A DNA stretch of 64,000 nucleotides, taken from NCBI RefSeq assembly GCF_003260015.1, contig NZ_QCXS01000002.1, positions 62,001 through 126,000 of the forward strand, given 5' to 3'. The position numbers and the translations under genes were made by a program. Source of the DNA: Nakamurella deserti (lineage in GTDB: Bacteria; Actinomycetota; Actinomycetes; Mycobacteriales; Nakamurellaceae). Shown here piece after piece: positions 29,996 to 38,832 of the stretch. The notes beneath the pieces are model-generated. The model had not been told where the DNA came from. It was given only the letters and a program-made list of their open reading frames with translations, and ran no database searches. Numbering within the stretch: the first letter of the stretch is position 1; the number at the start of each line of letters is the position of its first letter.

Positions 29996-30928
29996 TCAGC
30001 CGATGGTCGGCGGCGTCGGGATGACGTAGCCCGACGGCCCGACGTTGGCCTCGAGCGCGGCGGCCCAGGAGCCGTCGTCGATCATCTTCTTGATGGCCGC
30101 GTTGACGGCATCGGTGCCGGCGGTGTCGCCCTTGGTGAGGCCGATGCCGTAGTTCTCGTCCGAGAAGCCCTTGCCGACCAGCTTCAGCTGGCCCGGGTAC
30201 TGGGCGGCGTAGCCGGCCAGGATGACGTCGTCGGTGGTGACGGCGTCGACCGCACCGCCGGCGAGCGCCTCGACGCACTCGGTGTAGGTGCCGTACTCCT
30301 GCAGCGCGACGTCGGCGGCGTAGGTGTCCTTGACCTTCTGGGCCGAGGTGGAACCGGCGACGGAGCACAGGATCTTGCCGCTCATGGCCTCGGGTCCGGT
30401 GATGTCGGAGCCCTCGGCGACCAGCAGGTCCTGGTGGGCGACGAAGTACGGCCCGGCGAAGTTGACCTTCTCCTTGCGCGCGTCGGTGATCGAGTAGGTC
30501 GCCACGATGTAGTCGACGGTGCCGTTCTCGATCGACGCCTCGCGCTCGGACGACTTGGTCTGGATGAACTCGATGCCCGACTCCTCGACGCCCAGCTCCT
30601 TGGCGACGTACGTGGCGACGTCGACGTCGAACCCAGAGAACGAGCCGTCCGGGTTCTGCAGACCCAGGCCCGGCTGATCGAACTTGATACCGATCTTGAG
30701 CGTGCCGGCGGCGGCCTTCTCGACCAGGCCGGCCCCGCCGGTGGCGGTGCCTCCGGTGGCTTCGGCCACCGCGGACCCGGCGGAGGAGGTGGCGCCGGCG
30801 GCGACGGAGCCGGCGGCGGAGGTGGCGGAGCTGACGGCGGAACCCGCGTCGGTGCTGCCACAGGCGGACAGGGCCAGGCCTGCGGCGACGAGGCCGGCGA
30901 CGGCCGGCCCGAGCTTGCGGAACTTCAT
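29996..30928 (-). CDS. gluB: Glutamate-binding lipoprotein GluB
   Basis: 310 aa. Lipoprotein signal: KFRKLG, a hydrophobic core, then the lipobox LSAC with Cys23 as the lipidated residue. A Ser/Ala/Gly-rich linker follows to about residue 70, then the solute-binding domain (LKIGIKFDQPGLGLQ, GFDVDVATYVAKELG, VDYIVATYSITDARKEKVNF, DAVTTDDVILAGYA, GIGLTKGDT). The pattern is that of glutamate/aspartate-type SBPs. GGAGG lies upstream of the ATG. Delivers substrate to GluCD at the membrane surface. Confidence 0.94.
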   Translation of the reverse strand: MKFRKLGPAVAGLVAAGLALSACGSTDAGSAVSSATSAAGSVAAGATSSAGSAVAEATGGTATGGAGLVEKAAAGTLKIGIKFDQPGLGLQNPDGSFSGFDVDVATYVAKELGVEESGIEFIQTKSSEREASIENGTVDYIVATYSITDARKEKVNFAGPYFVAHQDLLVAEGSDITGPEAMSGKILCSVAGSTSAQKVKDTYAADVALQEYGTYTECVEALAGGAVDAVTTDDVILAGYAAQYPGQLKLVGKGFSDENYGIGLTKGDTAGTDAVNAAIKKMIDDGSWAAALEANVGPSGYVIPTPPTIG

Positions 30929-31037
30929 GGATGTACCTCCGGGTGTGCGGCGCGGGACGTTCCCGCTGGATCACGTGCAGGTCGTGGTGCGGCTGCCGGT
31001 GGTGCGGTCCGGACGGGGACCCGGCAGCGTCGGACGG

Positions 31038-31790
31038 TCAGTGCGTGAGGATCTTGGACAGGAAGTCGCGGGCGCGGGGCGACTGCGCCCGGGTGAAGAA
31101 CTCCTCGGGGGTGGCGTCCTCGACGATCTCGCCGGCGTCCATGAACACGACGCGGTCGGCGGCCTTGCGGGCGAAGCCCATCTCGTGGGTCACGCAGATC
31201 ATCGTCATGCCCTCCTGCGCCAGCGACGTCATCACGTCGAGCACCTCGTTGACCATCTCCGGGTCCAGGGCCGAGGTCGGCTCGTCGAAGAGCATCACCT
31301 TCGGCTGCATCGCCAGCGCGCGGGCGATGGCCACCCGCTGCTGCTGACCGCCGGACAGCTGGGCGGGCAGCTTGTCCTTCTGGGAGGCGATACCGACCCG
31401 CTCCAGCAGGTTGATGGCCTTCTTCTCGGCGTCGGCCTTGTTCATCCGGCGGACCTTGATCGGGCCCAGGGTGACGTTCTCGAGGATGGTCTTGTGCGCG
31501 AAGAGGTTGAACGACTGGAAGACCATGCCGACATCGGCGCGCAGACCGGCCAGCGCCTTGCCCTCCGACGGGAGCACGGTGCCCTGGATCTCGATGCGGC
31601 CCTCGTCGATGGGCTCCAGCCGGTTGATCGCCCGGCACAGCGTCGACTTCCCCGAGCCGGACGGCCCCAGGACCACGAGCACCTGTCCGGCGGGAACCCG
31701 GAGGTTGATGTTCTTCAGCACGTGCAGCGCCCCGAAGTGCTTCTGCACGTCGTACATCCCCACCATCGGCGGGCTGGAAGCCTCGGTCAC
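31038..31790 (-). CDS. gluA: Glutamate/amino-acid ABC transporter ATPase GluA
   Basis: 250 aa. Walker [11 protein letters not shown]-loop [12 protein letters not shown], signature [16 protein letters not shown], Walker [14 protein letters not shown] and the H-loop [10 protein letters not shown] are all present. Powers uptake through GluCD. GTG start at 31790 with GAGGG close upstream. First gene of gluABCD; lies between recX/rny and miaB, the same location as in other actinobacteria. Confidence 0.95.
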   Translation of the reverse strand: MTEASSPPMVGMYDVQKHFGALHVLKNINLRVPAGQVLVVLGPSGSGKSTLCRAINRLEPIDEGRIEIQGTVLPSEGKALAGLRADVGMVFQSFNLFAHKTILENVTLGPIKVRRMNKADAEKKAINLLERVGIASQKDKLPAQLSGGQQQRVAIARALAMQPKVMLFDEPTSALDPEMVNEVLDVMTSLAQEGMTMICVTHEMGFARKAADRVVFMDAGEIVEDATPEEFFTRAQSPRARDFLSKILTH

Positions 31791-32148
31791 TGACCCTCGT
31801 CTCTTCGTTCGCTGGTGTCACCGGCGGGTGCATCAGCATCCTGCGGCACCGGACGGGATGCTGCCGTCCGTGCACCATTCGGCACTCCCGCGGCACCTGT
31901 CAATCACCGGGCCGGGCACCACCGACAGACCCGTCCGTGTGACGACCGATCGCGCTGAGCCACCGCGCCCCGCCGGGACCGGTGCGTGGAGCTTGGCACA
32001 CCGCACAGCACGGATCGCCCTCGAAGGCCATCTGCAATGCAGTCTTTACGTGATCTTGGCATACGAGTGACACGACGGCCCCGTGTCCACCTCCGGTCGT
32101 ACGGTCGGACGGCGGGTGACCGGGACGGCCGGCCGTAGGCTGTTCGCC
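31791..32148. promoter_or_regulatory. Divergent gluA/miaB intergenic region
   Basis: No gene. An AT-richer core near 32030-32070 contains the short palindrome CTGCA-A-TGCAG (32032-32042), a possible operator for the transporter operon. The miaB -10 element is listed separately. The gluA promoter could not be fixed. Confidence 0.4.
32136..32141 (+). promoter_or_regulatory. Leaderless -10 element TAGGCT of miaB
   Basis: TAGGCT followed by 7 nt and GTG 32149. This spacing supports that GTG over the upstream in-frame ATG at 32083, which would then not be transcribed. Confidence 0.55.
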
Positions 32149-33687
32149 GTGACCGCTGCACCCGAACTCGTCCCCGCGGCCGGGTCCGCGACAGCCCCGA
32201 CCGTCCCGAGCGCCCCGCGCCGGACCTACCGGGTCCGGACGTACGGCTGCCAGATGAACGTCCACGACTCGGAGCGGCTGTCCGGGCTGCTCGAGGAGGC
32301 CGGTCTGCGGCCCGCACCGGACGACGAGCCGCTGGCCGACGTCATGGTGCTCAACACCTGCGCCGTCCGGGAGAACGCGGACAACAAGCTGTACGGCAAC
32401 CTCGGGATGCTCGCCTCGCAGAAGCACCGCCGACCGGGCATGCAGATCGCCGTCGGTGGCTGCCTCGCGCAGAAGGACCGCGGCGAGATCCAGCGCCGCG
32501 CACCGTGGGTGGACGTCGTCTTCGGCACCCACAACGTCGGCGCGCTGCCGGTGCTGCTCGAACGGTCCCGGCACAACGAACGCGCCGAGATGGAGATCCT
32601 CGAGTCGCTCGACGTGTTCCCCTCCGCGCTACCGGCCAAGCGGGAGTCCGCGTACAGCGCGTGGGTCTCGATCTCGGTCGGTTGCAACAACACCTGCACG
32701 TTCTGCATCGTGCCGAGCCTGCGGGGCCGGGAGGCCGACCGGCGGCCGGGCGACATCCTCGCCGAGGTCGGGATGCTCGCCGCCGACGGGGTTCTCGAAG
32801 TGACCCTGCTGGGCCAGAACGTCAACTCCTACGGGGTGGAGTTCAGTGACCGGCAGGCCTTCGGCAAACTGCTGCGGGCCTGCGGCGACGTCGACGGACT
32901 CGAGCGGGTCCGGTTCACCAGCCCGCACCCGAAGGACTTCACCGACGACGTGATCGCCGCGATGGCCGAGACCCCGGTCGTCTGCCACCAGCTGCACATG
33001 CCGTTGCAGTCCGGTTCGGACCGCGTGCTGAAGGCGATGCGCCGCTCGTACCGGCAGCAGCGCTATCTCGGCATCCTGGAGCGCGTCCGCGACGCCATGC
33101 CGGACGCCGCGGTCACCACCGACATCATCGTGGGCTTCCCGGGGGAGACCGAGGACGACTTCCGACAGACCCTGGACGTCGTCGAGCAGGCCGAGTTCTC
33201 GGCCAGCTACACCTTCCAGTACTCACCGCGGCCCGGCACGCCGGCCGCGACGATGCCCGACCAGGTGCCGCCGGACGTGGTCAAGGAGCGCTATCAGCGG
33301 CTCCACGCCGCGGCCGAGGCGGCGGCGCTGCGGGGCAGCCGCCGGCAGGTCGGCCGGACGCTCGAGGTGCTGGTGGCCGCGAACGAGGGACGCAAGGACG
33401 CCGCCACCGAGCGGCTCAGCGGGCGGGCCCGCGACGGGCGCCTGGTGCACTTCTCCCCGGCGGGCGCGGTGGGGGCGGTACGCCCGGGTGACGTGGTCAC
33501 CACCGTCGTCGACCGCGCGGCTCCCTACTTCCTGGTCGCCGACGGCCCGCTGCTGTCGCACCGTCGGACCCTCGCCGGTGACCGCTCGGAGCAGGGAGTA
33601 CGGCCCACGACGCCGGGTATCGGGTTGGGGCTGCCCGGGTTCGGGCGACCGGCGCCGGTCGCGGTCACCGGCGGCTGCAGCCGCTGA
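32149..33687 (+). CDS. miaB: tRNA-2-methylthio-N6-dimethylallyladenosine synthase
   Basis: 512 aa from GTG 32149. Radical SAM enzyme that adds a methylthio group to i6A37 of tRNAs. The N-terminal iron-sulfur cysteines are Cys34 (YGCQMN), Cys71 ([12 protein letters not shown]) and Cys105 (GGCLAQ); the radical SAM cluster cysteines are Cys179, Cys183 and Cys186 (CNNTCTFC). [29 protein letters not shown] and a C-terminal TRAM domain follow. miaA, which makes its substrate, is 3.2 kb downstream. The last codons (AVTGGCSR and stop) are repeated twice more in the following array. Confidence 0.95.
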   Translation: MTAAPELVPAAGSATAPTVPSAPRRTYRVRTYGCQMNVHDSERLSGLLEEAGLRPAPDDEPLADVMVLNTCAVRENADNKLYGNLGMLASQKHRRPGMQIAVGGCLAQKDRGEIQRRAPWVDVVFGTHNVGALPVLLERSRHNERAEMEILESLDVFPSALPAKRESAYSAWVSISVGCNNTCTFCIVPSLRGREADRRPGDILAEVGMLAADGVLEVTLLGQNVNSYGVEFSDRQAFGKLLRACGDVDGLERVRFTSPHPKDFTDDVIAAMAETPVVCHQLHMPLQSGSDRVLKAMRRSYRQQRYLGILERVRDAMPDAAVTTDIIVGFPGETEDDFRQTLDVVEQAEFSASYTFQYSPRPGTPAATMPDQVPPDVVKERYQRLHAAAEAAALRGSRRQVGRTLEVLVAANEGRKDAATERLSGRARDGRLVHFSPAGAVGAVRPGDVVTTVVDRAAPYFLVADGPLLSHRRTLAGDRSEQGVRPTTPGIGLGLPGFGRPAPVAVTGGCSR

Positions 33688-34010
33688 GCCCCCGGGTCGG
33701 CCGCGTCCGTCGGCGGTCGGTCACGACACCGCTGGGGTGTCCGTCGATTGTTCTGGCGGCTGGCGCCGGTCGCGGTCACGGCGGCAGCAGCCGCTGAGCC
33801 CGCGGGCCGGCTGCGTCCGTGGTGCGCCCGTCGGCGGTCGGCGGTCGGTCACGACACCACTGGGATGTCGGTCGTGCGGACGTGGGCCTGCCAGGTTGCG
33901 GTCACCGGCGGCTGCAGCCGCTGAGCCCGCGGGCCGGCTGCGTCCGTGGTGCACCCGTCGGCGGTCGGTCACGACACCGCTGGGGTGGTCGGTCGTGCGG
34001 ACCGGCCGAC
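33640..34010. repeat. Tandem array made from the 3' end of miaB
   Basis: GCGGCTGCAGCCGC followed by TGAGCC lies at the miaB stop (33671) and recurs at 33781 (GCGGCAGCAGCCGC variant) and 33908; periods 110 and 127. The stop TGA is present in all three copies and the preceding codons (GTCGCGGTCAC) are repeated too. Each unit also has GGTCGGTCACGACACC. The 14-mer is a palindrome, so every unit has a hairpin at the stop codon. No gene lies in 33688-34021. Confidence 0.85.
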
Positions 34011-34021
34011 GCCGCCCGGGC

Positions 34022-34837
34022 TCAGCTGGTGATGACCAGGTCGGCGCGCTGCCGGGTGGGGGCGATCAGCTCGGCGTTGACCGCGTCGACGCCGGTGGTG
34101 GCCCGCTTGAGCGCCGCGTTGGGCGTCCGCCCGAACTGGATGTGCCGGCGGACCAGCCGGTTGATCCGGATGTCCTCACCGGGATCGAGGAACCACACCG
34201 CGTCCAGCACGGCCCGCACCGCGGGCCACGGCGCCACGTCGTGCAGCAGGTAGTTGCCCTCGGTGATGACGTAGCGGACGTCCGGGGCGACGGCGATGGA
34301 ACCGGCGACCGGCTCCTCCAGCGTGCGGTCGAACGCGGGGGCGTAGACGACCTCGTCGCGCTGCGTCCGGAGCCGGTGCAGCAGCGCCAGGTAGCCCTCG
34401 GCGTCGAAGGTCTCGGGGGCGCCCTTGATGTCGGCGAGCCCCTGCGCCTGCAACTGCCGTTGTGCGAGGTGGAACCCGTCCATCGGCACCACCGCCGCGC
34501 GTTCGCCGGCCAGGGTGAACTCGTCGAGCAACCGCGCCGCGGTCGTGGACTTGCCGGAGCCCGGTCCGCCGGTGAGTCCGACGATGATCCGGGTCGCGCC
34601 CGTCCGCTCGGCGTGGGACCGGATCAGGCCGGCCAGCCGGATCGCGTCGTCGGGCATCTCGGCAGGGGCGGGTGCCGGGGCCGGTGGCGCGGCCGCGGGC
34701 GTCGGCTCGTCCGGATCGGGTCCGTCGCCCGGAGCGTCTGACTCCGGGGTGGGGGCGTCGTCGACCGGTCGGGCGTCGGCGGGCGCGTCAGTGGGTGCCG
34801 GGGCGACGATGTCGGGCCCGGTGTCGTCGGTGGTCAT
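34022..34837 (-). CDS. Nucleoside/nucleotide kinase family P-loop protein (uridine kinase-like)
   Basis: 271 aa. The first 60 residues are Pro/Asp/Ala-rich and probably disordered; an ATG at residue 61 could be an alternative start. The kinase core has Walker A GGPGSGKST (90-98), VVPMDGFHLAQRQL with the substrate Asp, PAFDRTLEEPVAG, and YVITEGNYLLHD, the pattern of the phosphoribulokinase/uridine kinase/PanK-like superfamily. The phosphate acceptor is unclear; sugar or nucleoside kinase are both possible. Transcribed just after the DUF349 gene (9 bp gap). Confidence 0.8.
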   Translation of the reverse strand: MTTDDTGPDIVAPAPTDAPADARPVDDAPTPESDAPGDGPDPDEPTPAAAPPAPAPAPAEMPDDAIRLAGLIRSHAERTGATRIIVGLTGGPGSGKSTTAARLLDEFTLAGERAAVVPMDGFHLAQRQLQAQGLADIKGAPETFDAEGYLALLHRLRTQRDEVVYAPAFDRTLEEPVAGSIAVAPDVRYVITEGNYLLHDVAPWPAVRAVLDAVWFLDPGEDIRINRLVRRHIQFGRTPNAALKRATTGVDAVNAELIAPTRQRADLVITS

Positions 34838-34846
34838 GCCGCTCCG

Positions 34847-36727
34847 TCAGTCGACCGCGTTCTCGGCGGCCTTGAGCCACTCGAGCCACTGGTTGGCCTG
34901 GGCCTGGGCGGCCGAGGCGCGCTTGGTGTCGCCCGCGGCGGTGGCCTTGTCGGCCTGCGCCTGGAACGACTCGTACCGGGAGCGGAACTGCGCCAGCCGT
35001 GCGGTGGTCTCCGGGTCGGTGCGCCGCCAGAGCGTCTCCTCCGCCGACCTGACCTTGTCCTCGACCGCGCGCAGCCGGGCGTCCAGGGTGCGGATCTTCT
35101 CGCGGGGGACTTTGCCGGCGGCCTCCCAGCGGTCCTGGACCGACCGGAGGGTGGCCTTGGCCGCGTCCAGTCCGGCGGCCGGGTCGATGCGCTCCGCCTC
35201 GGTCAGCAACTCCTCCTTGACCGCGGCGTTCGCCTCGAACTCGGCGTCCCTGGACGCGAACGTCTCCGAACGGCGTGCGAAGAACTTCTCCTGCGCCGCC
35301 CGGAAGCGGTTCCACAGAGCGTCCTCGACGTCGCGGCTGGTGCGGCCGGCGGCCTTCCACTCGGCCATCAGATCGCGGTAGGCCCCGGCGGTCTCGCCCC
35401 ACTCGGTGGAGTCGGACAGGGCCTCGGCGCGGGCGATCAACTGCTCTTTGACGCCCTTGGCGGCGCCGCGCTCCTTGTCCATCTCGGCGAAGTGGGAGCC
35501 ACGCCGGCGGATGAAGGTGTCACGGGCCTTGGAGAAGCGCTTCCACAGCAGGTCGTCGGTCTTGCGGTCGATGCCGCGGATGGTGCGCCACTCCTCGACG
35601 ATCTCCTTCAGGCGGTCGCCGCTGGCCTTCCACTGGGTGGACTCGGCGAGCGCCTCGGCCTCCTCGCAGAGGGCCTCGCGACGGGAGACCGCCGCGGCCT
35701 TGGCGCTCGCCTTGTCCTTCGCGGAGTCGGTGATCGCCTGCTCGGCGGCGGCGATGACGGCGTCGAGCCGGGTCGCGGCGGAAGCGAGGTCGCCCACGGC
35801 GGGCAGGGTGTCGATGCTCTGGCGGAGCATCTGGGCGTGCGTGCGGGCCGCCTTGGGGTCACCGGAGTGACCGGCAATCCGGGTCTCCAGGACGACGATC
35901 TCGGTCATGAAGTCGTCGAACCGACGACCGTAGTGGGCCAGCCCGGCCATCGGGGCGCCGGCCTGCCACATGCCGACCACCCGCTCGCCGTCGGCGGTCT
36001 TGACATAGACGGTGCCGTCGTCGTCGACGCGACCCCACGGGGTGGGGTCCGATGTCTCGACGATCTCCGAGACCGCCACGACGGGCGCGGCTCCCGTGGC
36101 GGCGTCGGCGCCGACCGGGCGAGGGACCGGCGTCGGCCGTCGCGGCCCACCGGGACGGCCCGGTCCACCCGGCCGGCCGGGTCCCGCGGGCCGCGCCGGC
36201 GCCCCGGCGACGGACGGTGCCTCCACGTCCGGCGCTTCCGCGGTCGGTGCCTCCTCGGTCGGCGCTTCGGCGGTCGGTGCCTCCTCGGTCGGCGCGGCGG
36301 CGGGGATGTCGGTGGCGGTGTCCGCCGGAGCGGCGTCGGCGGTCGGTTCGGCAGCGGTGTCCGTCACGGTGTCCGACATGGTGTCGGGCGCCTCGTCGGT
36401 CGATTCGGCGGCCGCGACGTCGGCGGACGGTGCCAACCCGGTGGGCGACGCGGTGTCAGACGGTGCGGTGTCAGACGGTGCGGTGTCAGACGGTGCAGTG
36501 TCAGTGACGGTGTCGGGCGACGCGTCGGCCGGCTCGTCCAGCGCGGCGAGCTCGGTGACGTATTCCTCGTCGGCGTCGTTGAGCTCCTCGGCGGTGGCGA
36601 CGGCCGCGGCGATCTCGGCCGAGGTGGGGTGCGCGAGGTCGGTCACGTGGGTCTCATCCGACTGTCCGGTGGACGCTGCGTCCTCCGCCGGCGGAGAGTT
36701 CGTCACGGACTCGTGGTGCTCGGTCAT
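34847..36727 (-). CDS. DUF349 domain protein
   Basis: 626 aa. Residues 1-200 are acidic and repetitive (TAPSD triplets, EAPTAEAP repeats), then Pro/Gly-rich; residues about 215-626 are charged helices with repeated DUF349 units, each with a Trp-containing motif such as WRTIRGIDRKTDDLLWKRF, WKAAGRTSRDVEDALWNRF and WEAAGKVPREKIRTLDARL. VYVKTADGERVVGMWQAG just before them is typical of actinobacterial members. Cytosolic; function not known. It is divergent from miaA and precedes the P-loop kinase gene in one operon. Confidence 0.88.
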   Translation of the reverse strand: MTEHHESVTNSPPAEDAASTGQSDETHVTDLAHPTSAEIAAAVATAEELNDADEEYVTELAALDEPADASPDTVTDTAPSDTAPSDTAPSDTASPTGLAPSADVAAAESTDEAPDTMSDTVTDTAAEPTADAAPADTATDIPAAAPTEEAPTAEAPTEEAPTAEAPDVEAPSVAGAPARPAGPGRPGGPGRPGGPRRPTPVPRPVGADAATGAAPVVAVSEIVETSDPTPWGRVDDDGTVYVKTADGERVVGMWQAGAPMAGLAHYGRRFDDFMTEIVVLETRIAGHSGDPKAARTHAQMLRQSIDTLPAVGDLASAATRLDAVIAAAEQAITDSAKDKASAKAAAVSRREALCEEAEALAESTQWKASGDRLKEIVEEWRTIRGIDRKTDDLLWKRFSKARDTFIRRRGSHFAEMDKERGAAKGVKEQLIARAEALSDSTEWGETAGAYRDLMAEWKAAGRTSRDVEDALWNRFRAAQEKFFARRSETFASRDAEFEANAAVKEELLTEAERIDPAAGLDAAKATLRSVQDRWEAAGKVPREKIRTLDARLRAVEDKVRSAEETLWRRTDPETTARLAQFRSRYESFQAQADKATAAGDTKRASAAQAQANQWLEWLKAAENAVD

Positions 36728-36920
36728 GGATCGACGGCCTTCCTACTGCGTGACGAGGGAGGTGGGACCTCCGGGCGCCCGTGGCGCCCCTGGCGTGCGG
36801 TCCGACGCCCACCTGCGTGTGGGCCCGGTCCACCCGAGTCTGCCCGTTGTCGGACGGATCGGGTAGTCAGCGGTCAACTTACCGGCTCGCAGGGGTGCCG
36901 GCGGGACCGGTCGCACCCGT

Positions 36921-36926
36921 TAACCT
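36921..36926 (+). promoter_or_regulatory. Leaderless -10 element TAACCT of miaA
   Basis: TAACCT followed by 6 nt and the ATG at 36933; the identical hexamer and spacing recur before dapF. Confidence 0.6.
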
Positions 36927-36932
36927 GCCTGC

Positions 36933-37853
36933 ATGTCCGGGTCCCGAGCGCTGCCGCGGCTCGTCGTCGTCGCAGGTCCGACGGCCACCGGGAAGTCCGA
37001 CCTGGCGCTGGCGCTGGCCGAGGAGACCGACGGGGAAGTGGTCAACGGCGACGCCCTGCAGCTGTACCGGGGCATGGACATCGGCACCGCGAAGCTGCCG
37101 GTCGACGAACGCCGTGGCGTCCCGCACCACCTGCTCGACGTCCTCGACGTCACCGAGACGGCGACGGTGGCGGCCTACCAACGTCGGGCGCGCGCGGCCG
37201 TGGAGGACGTCCTGGCCCGTGGCCGCACGCCGATCCTGGTCGGCGGCACGGGCCTGTACCTGCAGTCGGTCGTCGACGAGCTCGAGTTCCCGGCGACCGA
37301 CCCGGTGGTGCGCCGCCGGCTGGAGGACGAGCTGGAGGAGGTCGGTGACGTGGCGCTGCACCGGCGGCTCGCCGCACTGGACCCGCCCGCGGCGGCGCGT
37401 ATCGAGCCCCGCAACGGCCGGCGGGTCGTCCGGGCGCTGGAGGTCATCGAGCTCACCGGCCGGCCGTTCTCGGCGACGATGCCCACCCGCGGCGCGTTCC
37501 GCTACGACGCGATCTGGTTCTGCGTCGACCGCGACACCGCCGAGCTCGACGCCCGCATCGCCCGGCGGGTCGACCTGATGGTCGAGCAGGGCCTGCTCGA
37601 CGAGGTGCGCCACCTCGCCGCCCACGGTCTGCGCGACGGTGTCACCGCGTCCCGGGCGCTGGGCTACCAGCAGATGCTGGCGGTGCTGGACGGCACCTCG
37701 ACCGTCGCGGACGCGGTGCGGGACACGGTCGCCGGCACCCGGCGCTACGTCCGCAGACAGCGGGCCTGGTTCCGTCGCGACCAGCGGCAGCTCTGGTTGC
37801 GGGCCGAGGCCCCCGACCTGGTCGGCACCGTGCTCGCCGCCGCCCGCGGGTGA
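36933..37853 (+). CDS. miaA: tRNA dimethylallyltransferase
   Basis: 306 aa. Transfers a dimethylallyl group to A37 of tRNAs reading U-first codons, the step before MiaB. P-loop AGPTATGKSDLALALA (11-26), then NGDALQLYRGMDIGTAKL, VPHHLLDVLDV, VGGTGLYLQSVVD, and the tRNA-binding end (ALGYQQML, TRRYVRRQRAWFRRD). Starts a same-direction run miaA-dapF-hflX-tatA, each with its own short spacer. Confidence 0.96.
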   Translation: MSGSRALPRLVVVAGPTATGKSDLALALAEETDGEVVNGDALQLYRGMDIGTAKLPVDERRGVPHHLLDVLDVTETATVAAYQRRARAAVEDVLARGRTPILVGGTGLYLQSVVDELEFPATDPVVRRRLEDELEEVGDVALHRRLAALDPPAAARIEPRNGRRVVRALEVIELTGRPFSATMPTRGAFRYDAIWFCVDRDTAELDARIARRVDLMVEQGLLDEVRHLAAHGLRDGVTASRALGYQQMLAVLDGTSTVADAVRDTVAGTRRYVRRQRAWFRRDQRQLWLRAEAPDLVGTVLAAARG

Positions 37854-37911
37854 CGGCTGATCCCTGTGTTTCCGGGCCGGCGGCGGCACTCACCGCTCCC
37901 CGCGTGCCCAT

Positions 37912-37917
37912 TAACCT
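37912..37917 (+). promoter_or_regulatory. Leaderless -10 element TAACCT of dapF
   Basis: TAACCT followed by 6 nt and GTG 37924. Confidence 0.6.
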
Positions 37918-37923
37918 GGAACC

Positions 37924-38781
37924 GTGACCCGACCGACCGCGCCCATCGACTTCCTCAAGGGTCACGGCACCGAGAACGACTTCGTCCTGCTGCCCGACCG
38001 GGAGGGCACCCTCGACCTCGACGCCGCCCAGGTGCGGGCGCTGTGCGACCGCCGTTCCGGCATCGGCGGGGACGGCGTCATCCGTATCGCGCCCAGCGGC
38101 GACGGTGACCATTTCCTGATGGACTACCGCAACGCCGACGGCTCCCTCGCCGAGATGTGCGGCAACGGGGCCCGGTTGTTCGCCCACTTCCTCTACACCG
38201 AGGGCTGGGTGCCGGTTGGTCCGTTCCGGTTCCACACCCGAGGTGGCCTGCGCGAGGCGCGACGTGTCGACGATGGCGACATCGCCATCGGAATGGGGTC
38301 GGCGACGGTCGGCGCCCCCGCCACCACCGCCGCCCGGCTGCACGACGGGAGCTGGCAGACGTTCGAGGGGGTCGCCGCCGACGTCGGCAATCCCCACCTG
38401 GTGGTGCACACCGACGTGGATCTGGGGGAGCTGGACCTGACCGTCGCGCCGCGTTACGACGCGGCCGCCTTCCCCGACGGCGTGAACATCGAGTTCGTCA
38501 ACGTCCGGGCGGCGGACAACGTCAGCATGCGGGTGTTCGAGCGCGGAGTGGGGGAGACGCAGTCCTGCGGGACGGGCACCGTCGCCGTCGCGGCGGCGCA
38601 TCTGGCCGCGGCCGGCCGTGCCGTCGGCACCGTCACCGTCACCGTCCCGGGCGGCGTCGTCCGGGTCGACGTGGATCCCGCCGGCAGCACGCTCACCGGC
38701 CCCGCCGTGATCGTCGGGCGGGGGCAGCTGGACCCCGCGTGGTGGACCCGGGCGTCCGCGTCGGGCTCCGCGCTGGGCTGA
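37924..38781 (+). CDS. dapF: Diaminopimelate epimerase
   Basis: 285 aa. Interconverts LL- and meso-diaminopimelate for lysine and peptidoglycan synthesis. The two catalytic cysteines are visible: Cys79 in AEMCGNGARLF and Cys215 in QSCGTGTVAVAAA. FLKGHGTENDFVLL at the start and VNIEFVNVR are family hallmarks. Supplies meso-Dap for MurE, consistent with the Dap-type DNPR motif in murE of this window. Confidence 0.96.
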   Translation: MTRPTAPIDFLKGHGTENDFVLLPDREGTLDLDAAQVRALCDRRSGIGGDGVIRIAPSGDGDHFLMDYRNADGSLAEMCGNGARLFAHFLYTEGWVPVGPFRFHTRGGLREARRVDDGDIAIGMGSATVGAPATTAARLHDGSWQTFEGVAADVGNPHLVVHTDVDLGELDLTVAPRYDAAAFPDGVNIEFVNVRAADNVSMRVFERGVGETQSCGTGTVAVAAAHLAAAGRAVGTVTVTVPGGVVRVDVDPAGSTLTGPAVIVGRGQLDPAWWTRASASGSALG

Positions 38782-38832
38782 CAGCGAACGAACCGGAAAA
38801 TCGCTGGCCGTTCGTGGCACCCTGGTAGGTAT

